Positions 18,583-30,500 of a stretch of DNA of 64,000 nucleotides are shown one piece after another (the stretch's first letter is position 1; every line of letters begins with the position of its first letter). The notes beneath the pieces were generated by a model. The model was not told the origin of the DNA. It searched no databases and worked only from the letters and a program-made list of their open reading frames with translations. Origin of the DNA: Pycnococcus provasolii (taxonomy: Eukaryota > Chlorophyta > Pseudoscourfieldiophyceae > Pseudoscourfieldiales); contig CP150581.1 in the NCBI GenBank assembly GCA_049487715.1, forward strand, positions 124,001 through 188,000, in the 5' to 3' direction. The position numbers were made by a program, and so were the translations under genes.

Positions 18583-21500
18583 ATGCAAGACACGGGCGCG
18601 GCGTCCACAACGTCGGGGATCCCCCTCACGTTGCATAAGAAGAAGACGTCGCCGCGCTCGCCACTCATGGGACACATGGCCGCAGACGCCACCGTGCCGT
18701 ACAAGAAATACAGCGAAGGCGACGATCCCAACACGAAGGTGCTCAAAACGCCATCCATGCTCCTCCAAACCATCGCGCAGCCGCCCAACTACCTCGACGG
18801 GTGGAGGCCAAAGCCGGAGATTGTCGAACTTCTCAACATGAACGACTTCACACACTGGACAACAAGCCGCGTCGCGGTCGACGAGCCACTCTTCCAGCCT
18901 TTCCCACCCGTCGTCGACTTCAACGGCTTCGAGGCGTTCCACACGTACAAGCAGACACTCATGCTGCGCAACAACGACGACGTGCCGCGACGCGTTAAGG
19001 TGCTCCCGCCCGACTCGCCATACTTCAAAGTCACAGAGGTGCAGGAAGCAAAGCAGGGAAGCAAGTGCGCCGCGGGCATGGAGAGCGCGTACGTCGTCGA
19101 GTTCACGCCGCAGAGCGCAAGCACGGTGTTCTGCGACCTCGTCGTTTGCACCGAGCGCGAAAAGTTTGTCGTTCCCATTCGCGCGCACGGCGCCGTCGGC
19201 GCGCTCAACGTGCCCGACGCCGTCGCTTTTGACACCACGCCTTGTAAGGTGGAGACGACGCAGACGTTCCTGCTGCGCAACGTCGGCGCCGCAGAGGCGG
19301 TGTTCAACCTCACAAGCACAAGCGAAACTTTCAAGCTGTCGCCGACGCAGGGAAGACTGGCGCCCGACGGCACCGTGCAGCTTACCGTGAGCTTCGTTCC
19401 ACCAACCGCCGGCGTGCACGAGGCGCAGCTGATTGTAGACTACGGGACGGGCGAGACGACGTACACGCGTCTCACGGGAACGGGCAAGGAGCTGGACGTG
19501 AAGATGGAGATGGAGATGCCGTGGGGCCGCGTGCCGTGCGAGGGCGTGGAGATGCTGCCCACGTTCATCAAGACAAAGTCGCAGAGAACGTTCTACCTCG
19601 TGAACAATAGCAGCGAGGTTGTGCACTTCAGCTGGCGCAACCTTGCGACAGAGATTGAGGAGTTTGAGCGACGCGCGATGGATGATGCCGATGCGGCGGA
19701 GTTGGAGCGCGAGGCTCTACGCTTCGTAGAGGACGCCGACGCGCTCGACGAGGAGCGCGCATCGCAGGATGGCGACGAGTCGGAGTACACCGGGTCGGAG
19801 GGCGAAGGCGGCCTTGACGTTCACGACGCCGTGGCGCACGCGCACACGCTTCGCTTGCACAGGCAGAAGATCGCCAGCGACAGGCAACTATTCGCCGACG
19901 AGCTGTACGCCATATACCCGCTCGAGGGCAGCATTTGGCCGAACACCGAGTTGGAGCTGACGGTCAGATTTGGCCCGCTAAACTCCGGGGAGGTGCCGTC
20001 GACCGCGTTCTGCGATGTGAGCGGGCGAGGTGAGCGCTTGCCCCTGTCTCTCAAGGGCAAGGGCGTCGGTCCAAAGGCGATCCTGTCGTACGACGTGCTG
20101 AACGTCGGTGACACATACATCAATAGCGTGCACCAGTACGAGGTGGAGCTGATGAATCGCGGTGATATTCCCGCGGAGTACAGCATGGAGCCTCACTCCG
20201 ACACTCTGTTTGGGTCGAAGTTTAAGTTCGAGCCGGACTCCGGAGTGCTCGCCGTGGGGCAGGTACAGCCCATCCTCGTGACGTTTGCGAGCAACTTCCT
20301 TGGCACCGTCGATGAGACGTTTAAGTGGTCCATAGCCGGCAGCGGGGAGACGCTCGAACTGCAGTTCCTAGGTGAGGTGGTTGGGCCGACGTTCGAGGTG
20401 GACACGCAGAACCTCGACTTTGGGATCGTCTCGTACGGGTTCTCGTACCAGAAGGAGATCACGATTGCAAATACGAGCGAGATTCCGATGAAGTTTCTGC
20501 TGCGTGTTCCTGTGGAGTACATGGACAGCGTCGACGATCCGGAGGTTCCAGACGAGTTTCTCATCACACCCGCGGCAGGCGCCATCCTTCCCGGAGGCAC
20601 GCAGAAGGTATCGATCGAACTCACGAGCCGTACAGTTATACACTACGACACGGAGCTTGTCATGGACATTCCAGGTGTTCGCGAGGAGGCGCACAGCATA
20701 CCGCTGACTGCTGATTGCTGCATCCCCAAGGTGTCCATCGTCACGGACACGCTCGACTTTGGCGACTGCTTCCTAAGGCACCCGTACACGCGCACATTCA
20801 GGCTTGTGAATGAAAGTAAGCTTCCGGCAAAGTACCGCGTTCTTCCTCAAGACGAGCAGAGCGAGGGACTTGGCGTGTACACCGCCGCGGTGCTCGAGGG
20901 AACTATCGCAGCCAAGTCGGAGGCTGAGATTGAGTTCAGCCTCGCTACGATGCGCCTGGGAAAAATTCACCTGCTGGCCAAGGTGCAGATTGTGGGCTCG
21001 AGCGACGACCCTATGGAGGTGACGATTGCAGCCACGAGCATCGGCGCGGTTCTGACGTATGCTGTGGAGTCATCCTCTGGCGAGATGGTGCCAACGACGT
21101 CGCCTGCGATTGACTACGGCAAGCTGGAGGTGCTGAAGAAACATCAACGACAGGTGACGGTGACAAATGCGAGCCTAATTCCCGCAGAGTTTAAAACGTA
21201 CATCACGGGCACACAACGCAAGGAGGCAAGCGTGTACGAGGTGGATGTTCGCGAGGCGAAGCTGATGCCCGCCGACAGCATGACACTCACCGTGAGCTGC
21301 TATCTTGATGACACCATCAACTTCACGGATGTTCTCAACATCCTCGTGATGGAGGGCGACGACTCCGCAATTCCGCTTTCTTCAGTAGGCATCGGCAGCA
21401 CCGTGACGTGCGAGCACTGGCCACCGCACGAAACGTCGATCGTCGACTTTGGGCCTCAATTCACCAACCGCGGCTTTGAGCGCGAGTACATCCTGCACAA

Positions 21501-24500
21501 CTACGGCAGAAGAACACAGACGCTTACGTGGTCGAACACGACTAAGAGACCAGGCACGTCGAAGAGCCGCACGGGGGACAAGAAGGACAAGAAAGAAGTG
21601 GAGAATGAGCACAACTTCAGCATCTATCCCACGAAGGTTACGATGGCGCCGAAGACATCGTGCGCGTTTGTCATCTCTGGCTTTGTGACGGATCCTGGCC
21701 TCGTGCACGAAATTCTCAACTGCAAGTCCGCCATCGGCAAGAATACGAAGACCGTGTTCGACGTGAACGTGCACTCCGACGTTGCGCGTCCACTCCTCGA
21801 ATTCTCGAGCAACCGCATTGCCTTTTATTACCAATACACACCCGAGACCTTCCCGCCGGAAATTCAGCACCAGCCGCTGACGGTTCGCAACGTTTCGAAG
21901 CTTCCTCTCACGTTCACTATGAAGCCGGGCAACCCGTTTATAGTCGATCGCACCGAGTGGTCGCTGCTCCCGGATGAGACGGGAACAACGACCGTGACGT
22001 TCGATCCCAACTGCCGCGGCGACCGCCTGACGATGAAATTTCCGGCCAAGATTGGAATCACGTACTCGGACAATCCTCAGAAGGACTCCGTTGAGCTTAT
22101 GGGCGAAGTGCACTACCCCAACCTATCGTTTGACCATCAGATTATTAATTTTGGAAGTGTACTGAATGACACAACGAAGCGTATGTACTGCATGGTGAAG
22201 AATGTTTCGATCGTCGACGCTGTCTACGACTGGGGATTCGTAGATGACTCCAATGGTGATGGTCGGCGCAAGCTGAAATCCAACCAGGCTTTTGATATTC
22301 TCCCCATTCGAGGAACTCTCAAACCTGGCGAGACTGAGACATTTGAGTACAGCTACTTCGCGCTTCCACAGGTGAAGCTGTCTGCGCTAGCCGTCTGCGA
22401 AGTCGAAGGAGGGCCAACGTACGAGACGGAGCTGAATGCGGAATCGAGTGTGATCAAATTCTCCGTGGACCCCCAGGTTGTGGCGCTTCACGACATGCCG
22501 TACAATCGCACCGTGGAACGTGACGTCGTGATCCACAACTCTGGCAAGGTTCCGTTTGAATTCCGCGTCAATCTCGACGTGCTTGAGCGGAAGTCCGTGG
22601 TTGTGGACTGCTCCAACTTTGGAGGCCGCGTTGGCGCCGGGTCAAAGGAAACGCTCAAGTTGAAAATCTCTGGAGTCATCCCGGATAAGCTGGACGATGC
22701 CTTCTTGATTGAGGTGGCGCACTTCGAGCCAACAAAGGTGCGTATCAAGTGCCAGGCAACTCACCCAAGCGTGGTGCTGAGCCTGCCTCGCATATTTGAC
22801 GACGCGTACCGCCTCGCACTAGAGCAGGCTAGTGTGATCCTCGCGGAGATTGGGCCGCGAAAGCCCCCCAACACTGCGGGCACTTCCAGGAGTCGAATGC
22901 CTATGTCCCGTGGGCGCACGTCGGACACGCGAATGGACACGGCGATGTCTCGCGCGCCGCGCTCGGAGCTGAATCTTGCGAAGGGCCCGCACGCGTACAC
23001 ACAGCATGAGCTGGAGGAGGAGGCGGATCGCGTGCACCTTTGCAACTTTCTGCTTGGCAAAGAGCGCGAGGCGATCGACGTGAAGAAGGAGACGCAGATT
23101 AAGGTGGCCGAGGCAATCGCGGCAGGCATTGATCCGATCACCGTGACGGGTAAGCCAAAGAGTAAGAAGGACGATCCGAGGCGGAGGCGCAAACTTCCGG
23201 AGGAGCACACTGTTCTCAGCAGATACATCGTTGATTTTGGATACGTGTGCAGGGGTACGCAGAAGCAGCGCCGCTTCCGCATGCAAAATACCAGCAAGGA
23301 TCCGCTAACGATCATTGCGGACAAGCACATTCTCGCGCAGTATGGCATGACGCTTGACCCCGAAACGGTCGGTAAGCTTCCAGAGAACGAAATCGTGGAT
23401 GCAACGCTGACATTCAACTCCTCCACGGTGGAGCTCGGGCCAACGCAGATTGAATGCCCAGTAGAGCTGCGAGGCGGTCCGAGTGCCATGCTGACGATCA
23501 AAGCAGTAGTCGAGATGCCTGAGCTTGTGCTTTCGGAAGAACGTCTCGACTTCGGAAGTGTGCAGGTGGGGCACAAACAGGTGATTACCGTGCGCATGCA
23601 CAACAAGAAAAACGTCGCCGCAGACTGGTCTGTGAAAAAGCCGATGGAGAACAATCGCGACTGGGACTATTTCCAGGCGATTCCCGAGCGAGGAACGCTG
23701 CAACCCGGCCAAAAGTTTGACGTTCAGATCTGCTTCACACCAAGCGTCGAAAAAGAGGCGTATAGGCAACGCATCCCAATCAAAATATTGAACAATCCAA
23801 AACCAGTCCAAGTCGTGGCACAGGGCACGATGCATCAGCTTGGCATCTCATTCGATCCACCCGTGCTTAATCTTGGCGCAATCCTTCCCGGCGAGCCTGG
23901 ACGCACCAACGAGGAAACGGGGGAGCCAGAGCTTCCGCTCAAGCCAAATGAGGCACGTTTTTTCATGGTCAACACCTCAGAGAAGCCCATCGAGGTATTC
24001 TGCCTGGATACGGATAAGCGATACCTCGAGGAGGAGGAGATGCTGCGCCATTACGATGCGTTTGATGACGCCAAAGAGATTCTGTTCGACCCTCGCCAAC
24101 CTGGGGAGGAAATTTGGGCTGAAGTTGCAATTGCTAACAAGCAGAGATTGCGACGACTCAAGGCCGAGGAAGAAGCGGCAGCGGCGGCGGCGGCGGCGGC
24201 GGCAGAAAACGCCGAGGCAGATGGTGCGGATGAAGCAGAGCCAACGGAGGGTGAGAAGGCTGAAGAGGGCGGCGATGAGACCACTGCCGAAAACGCCGAG
24301 GCACGTGAAGTTGGCGAGGAAGTTGGCGAGCTCGAGCAGGCAGTAGAGATGGAGATGCTTCACGACGACTCTCTGAACGCTCTAGTTCTCGGAGGCCCAT
24401 TTTCGCGCGCTTCAGCTCTCGCGACAACCATTGGTGAGCGGTACAACGTTCGTACGGCAACACCGGATGAGGTTATTCTTGCCATCATGAGGCAAGAGGT

Positions 24501-27500
24501 GGTTCCGCCGGAAGTTGAGACTATCGATATTACCCCCGCAGCTTCGGGCGAGGAAGGCGATGGCGAGAATGCTGAAGCTGCAGGTGAAGGGGAAGCGGAA
24601 TCACCGGAAACTGCGGCGCCACTTTTTGAGCGTGTCAAGGAAGCTACCGGCTGGAAGGGCGATGATGATGTGAACACAGAGGGTGAAGAGACGACACCTG
24701 GAACCCTTGGCGCCGAATTGCTCACCGAAATTTTCCAGTGTTGGCTTGGCCAGAAAGCTTGCCTTGCGCAAAACGTGGGCGAGACGAATCCGCCTGGATG
24801 GAAGATGGCAGCTGGAGGTACAATTCTCAATGGCCTGGCCTGTACCTACGCTGACACGGCAACTGTACTCGACGCGTATGCGGCAGCACTGAGCTTGACA
24901 AAATCTGAGATTGAGCCTGAGAAGGCAGAAACAGACGAGGAGGCGGAAGAGGCTGCCAATGAGGAAGAAGAAACGGAGAAGAAGTATGTTCGCAGCGGAC
25001 CGAAACGCCTGTTTGTTATTAGCGCACAAATCAGCGCCGAGGAGGCTGCGCGTCGGGAGGACATCCTTCTCAAGGAAAAGGCTGCTGCGGAGGCTGCAGC
25101 AGCGGCCGAGGCTGCTGCTGCCGCGGGTGAAGAGCCCCCTGAGCAGGAAGAAACAGAGAATGCGGAAGGTGAGGCTGAGGAGGGAGCAGAGACGGAGGAG
25201 CCACCGCCGCCGACTCTCACCGAAGAGAGCCAGGCTGCGTTCGACAAGCACGCGAATATCGTCGAATCGGTTCTTACTTGGATCGGCGAACACGCTGCAC
25301 CGATCGCGTCCGCGCGTCTAATTCAGGTAGAAGACGTCGAAGGATCGACCGAGGAGGAAATGTACGCGAATGTGCGCGGCGGCCCGAAGGAGCTCGGCTC
25401 GAAGTATGGCTTCCCGTTGGTTCTGGCGGAGGAACCGCCGATTCCACCGATGGTTCCCAAGGCAATCATTTATCGTCCCAAGCAGCGCGATTCGCGCATG
25501 CCGGTGACACACTTCACAATCCTGACGCCACCGCAAACACACATGGCGGCAGATGGCATGGAGGGTGACGATAGTGCCGCGGATGGTGTCGCCGACGGAG
25601 GTGAGGAGAAAGCCCCCGAACCTGAAGGTGGGGAGGTGGAGGAGATTGAGCTTTCCACGCAGACGCGCTGGGTGATCCCCGTCGGGGGACGCGTGCACAT
25701 TCTCGTGCGATTTTCGTCGCCGGAGGTGGGCACAAACAGCGAGCAACTTGGCTTTGAGATTGGCGGGTCAGACGGAGTGAGAGAGAATTTCACGCTCGAG
25801 GGTCGCTGCGCGTACCCTCAGATCAACGACGACTTCCGAAATGCGTTCTACCGAAGAACGCGCACGAAGCTCGGCGCGGCGCTTGTGTCTAAGCAATACG
25901 TTATTCCGCGCAATCGGTTCGAGTTTGGTCCGCTGCTGTGTGGCAAGACGAAGCTTGAGAAGAAACCTGTTGAGGAGGGCGAGGAGGAGGTGGATCCGAA
26001 TCCCGCTGAAACGTCGCGCTTCCGCATCACAAATAACGGGCTGTTTGAGCTGAAGGTGAACTTCGCGATGAAGGGCCTCCCCGACGACGTCGAGTTGCCC
26101 GAGGGCGATGTGCACCCTGCAGGCGTCTTCTCGGTGGAACCTGAGGAACTCACGCTCGCAATTGACGAGACGAAGGATTTGACGGTGTACGCGTTCCCTT
26201 CACAGGAAGGACCGGTCTCGGATGCCGTAGTGTGCACGGTGGAGCACAATCCCACGACGGTTGAGTTTCCCGTCAACTGCTACGGCGCGAAGCCTCGCGT
26301 CGAGATTGACGGTCTCAGCACCGAAGAGGGCCAGGAAGGATCGGTGGTGTTCCAGCGAATCCTCGTTGGACACACGGACACGCGCACCATCACGATCAGG
26401 AACACATGCCTCCTGCCAGCGAAGTGGCGCATTACGGGCATTGACGAGGGCCTGACGACTCTCAGCATTTCCGAAACCGAGGGCGAGATTGCCGCCCTGG
26501 GCGAGCACGAGGTAACCTTCACCTTCACCGCGGAGGAGAAGACAGAGCTTGCGCATAAGCTCACGATTGAAATCGTCGACGTCGATGAGCTGCAGGATGT
26601 TGCGCAGACCATCGAGGTGCCAGTGACCGCGGAAGCGTACCTGATCGAGGTGGACGTTTCGTTCGGGGATGAAAAGGACGGCGAGAAACCATCCGGAATC
26701 GATTTCGGCGTCGTTAAGGCGGTCAACGACGAGGCGCGCGAGTTGGTCGTGACAAACACTGGCAAGTACACGATCGACTACAAGTTTCACCAAAAGACAC
26801 ACGTGGCGAAGGAGCTGTTCACAATATCTCCTATCGAAGGGTCAATCGAGCCGGGTGTCAGCGAAACGATCACTGTGCACTTCAACAAGGAGCACACGCT
26901 GAAGCGAACCGTTTCTCTTGCAGCCAACACCGACACCGTCCTTGAGCTCTGGGAGCCGCTCACGCAGAAGAAAGAGGATCGCATACCGATTCGCATCGAT
27001 CTACGCGCCGTGTTTGCGACGTACACGGTGCGCCCGCAACGCGGAATAGTCTTCGGTCCTCACGTGTACAATACCACCTCCGCACCACGCTCATTCACCA
27101 TTGCGAACACGGGCGAGTTCGATTTTGAGTATGACCTCAGCGACTACGGTGCGAAGGAGAAGAAAGAAGGCGAGGAGGAGAAGGTGCCGGACAAGAATGC
27201 GGATCCGAACGCGCTTGTCGTGGGGCAGTTCACTGTCAAGCCGTTCAAGGGAACCATTGCGCCGGGCGAGTCGGAGACCTTCGAGGTGATCTTCGCCGCG
27301 GAGAACGATCGCTCGTACGCAGAGATTCTTGGGATCAACGTTGCGGACCGCGACCCCGCGGACTCACCCGGTGGAATGCCTTACGAAATCATGGGTGACT
27401 CATGCGTTCCCGGTGTCAATTGCACGGACGTGAATTCTATCTTCGAGGAGCACCGTATCGTGCAGGCGCTCGATCCGTTTAATCCCATGGAGCGCGTCTA

Positions 27501-30500
27501 CGCGATGCGTGAGAAAGCGTTCTCATTTGGGCCCACGATTGCGGTTACGAACAAGGCTGACTCCGGTGAGGGTGACGACCAGGGCGGCCTCGTCGCCAAC
27601 CTGAAGATCTCAAATACGCAGAAGGTGAATTGCACGGTGAACTTCTCAGTGTCTCCCAAGATGGATGACCCCCCGGCGGAGTTTCCGATCACCGTCACGC
27701 CAGCGAGCTGGGAGATTCCGCCGCAGGAGACGAGGTACGTCACGCTTCGCTTCTTGCCCACAACGATCCAATGTTATGTTGGTTTGTTCGAGGCCGTCGT
27801 GGACAACGGTGCCGATCCGCGCACCAAGTCATTTACCTGCGAGGTTCATGGAGAGGGCACACTTCCCACGATCACGATCGAGCAGCCGACGGAGTTCACG
27901 GAAGATGGAGCACTCGCGCTCAGCTTCCCTCGTCTGCTGCAGGGCAAAAAGGTTACTCGATCCATCCACCTCAAGAATAATGGAATCGTTCCCGCGACAT
28001 TCCGAATGAACATGCGCCCTAACAAGGACTTCAGCCTGGGCGAGAATGGCGTTCCTATCACTCTCGAGCCGAAGAGGGCACATATCGTTCCGGTGGAGTT
28101 CTCACCCGCGGCACTCGGCGACTACACGGCGGACGTCAAAATGCTCGTTCAGTACAACCGCTACGAGACGCAGCGTCTGGTTTTGAATGCCACGTGCTAC
28201 ACGGAGCTGGTGACATTCGAAGATCTTCCGGATGGCTACGACGACGAGCTGCACTTTTCTGACGGACCCGTGGGTAAGCGTCGCGAAGTTGGCTTCGTCC
28301 TGCGCAACAACGCCAGCACACCAGTGCGCTTCGAGTTTCCCGCCGAGGGAGGTGCGGACACAATGGGCGACGTCACCTTTGTGCCGCGAGTGGGTCACAT
28401 CAAGGCGGGTGCCACGAAGGCGATTACCGCCGTGTTTGCGCCGATCGAGGACGCCGTTACGCACGACGGGGTTGAGGTGGCGATTCAGCTCGCTCAGATC
28501 AAGTACACTGCGGTCGAAATTGCCGACGCCGTGGCTGACTGGGACGACCGCCCAAGGCGCGTGACGTACGCCGGCACGGAGGACGGCGGTGATGCTGAGA
28601 CACCCGGGGAGGACGCTGGTGGCGACGAGTCGGAGGCGGTAACGGCAACGGCAGAAGCGGAGCCCGAGCCCGAGTATGAGGTGGTGGAAGGCGAGGGCGA
28701 AGAGAAGGATGCTTCGCGCACCATTTCGATCAAGGTATTTGCAATTGCGGACAATGCGCGCTACGAGTGCCCCGAAACGCCGATCAACTTCCGACCGACG
28801 ATGATGTACCAAACGCGACTTCACTCGCTGCCGCTGAAGAACACATCTGGCAGCAAGATGAGCTACTCCATTCGTATCGAGCCCGACGATGGCCCGTACG
28901 TGATCACGCCATCGACGGGAGAGCTGGCGAGTGGCGAGACGGCGGTGCTATCGCTTCGCTTCGCCCCCACTGAGGTGGAATCGTGCGATCGTACGCTCCA
29001 CATCGACATTCCAGATTTGGATGGCAGCTTCCAGCCTTTGTCGATCCAGCTGTCAGGCCGCGCAACGCGTCCGTGGTGCCACTTCGAGCTGCAGGAGTCT
29101 GACTACATAGCCACGGGCCGGCGCAACCCTGCGCTTCCTGGCCCGGAGGGTGTTGTTGGCACGCTTGCGCCGGAGACGCGAGTGATCGAGTTCGACAGCC
29201 TTGGAACGAAGGTGCGCAACGTGGTTCGCTTCCTCGCCCTGAATCCCACGTCTATCGCGTTCGACTTTTTGTGGACGCCGATGAACGAGAGTGCGGAGGG
29301 CAGCTCCGCGTTCACTTGCAACAATCGCCAGGGTCGCATCGAGGGCGGTCGCAAGTACGAGATGAGCTTCAGCTTCTTCCCCACGGGCAACGAGCCGGAT
29401 GGTGCCGCCGAGAGCTTCTGGACGTTCACCATTCTCGGGCAGAACATCACGGTGCCGTTCCTTCTCGTCGGCACGGTGAACGAGCCGAGTCTGGTGTTCG
29501 ACCGTGCGGCGATCCAGTTCGACCGCGTCCTACTCGGCGCGCGGGGTCGCGAGACGATCTACATCTGCAACAACGAGGCCACGCCCTTCTCATTCAATTT
29601 CGACAAAGCGACGTACGAGGCATCCGATGCGCGCATTGCCATGATGGGACGAAAGCCTCAAATTGCGTTCGAACCGAGCTCGGGCACGGTGGCGCCCAAC
29701 ACGCGCTTCCCGATTGTCACGACGTTCGCACCAAACCAGGAGGCACCCATAAACTTTAATGTCGTGTGCAACGTGCGCAAGAAGCCCTTGCCGCTCACGT
29801 TGAACGTCAAGGGCGAAGGATACTCGATCCACGAGACGATCCAGATTGTGGGTTCTGACGGCAATGCTATGGAACTCGCACCAGGATCCAACGACGTGGA
29901 CTTTGGCTCTGTGATTGTCCGCGACCGATCGGTGAAAAAGATGTCGATCATCAACCGCGGCAACGTCGCCTTCACGTACGCGTTCGACTGTGGTCCGAAC
30001 CCTCGCATCTCGGTATCGCCCATGACTGGCACCGTGGGAACGGGCGAACGCATGAACTGCGAGCTGTCGTACAACCCGTACACGCCGGAGAATCTCGAGA
30101 ATTACCGCGTTACTTGTCAGATCGAGAACGGCCACAAGTACACCCTCAACCTGAGCGGCGCGGGCCACAAGCCGAAGCTCGCCTTCTCGTGGACGAGCTA
30201 TGCGTTCGGCGCATGCTTCATCCAGCAGAAGGGCATGAGCGCAAACGAGACGACGCTGACGATCACGAACGAAGACTCGATCGATGTCAACTTCGACTGC
30301 AGCTTCTTGAACACTCCATACTTGGAGCTGAACAGCGGACCGACAGTTCTCGGTCCCGGGGAATCGACGAACATCAACGTGCGCTTCATGCCGCAGGATG
30401 CAACGTCGTATCGCGAGACAATATCGTTCGAGATCCAGGGTCTGTACACGATCCCTGTCACCGTCACGGGCGAAGGAACCCCGCTCGCGGTGGAACTCGC

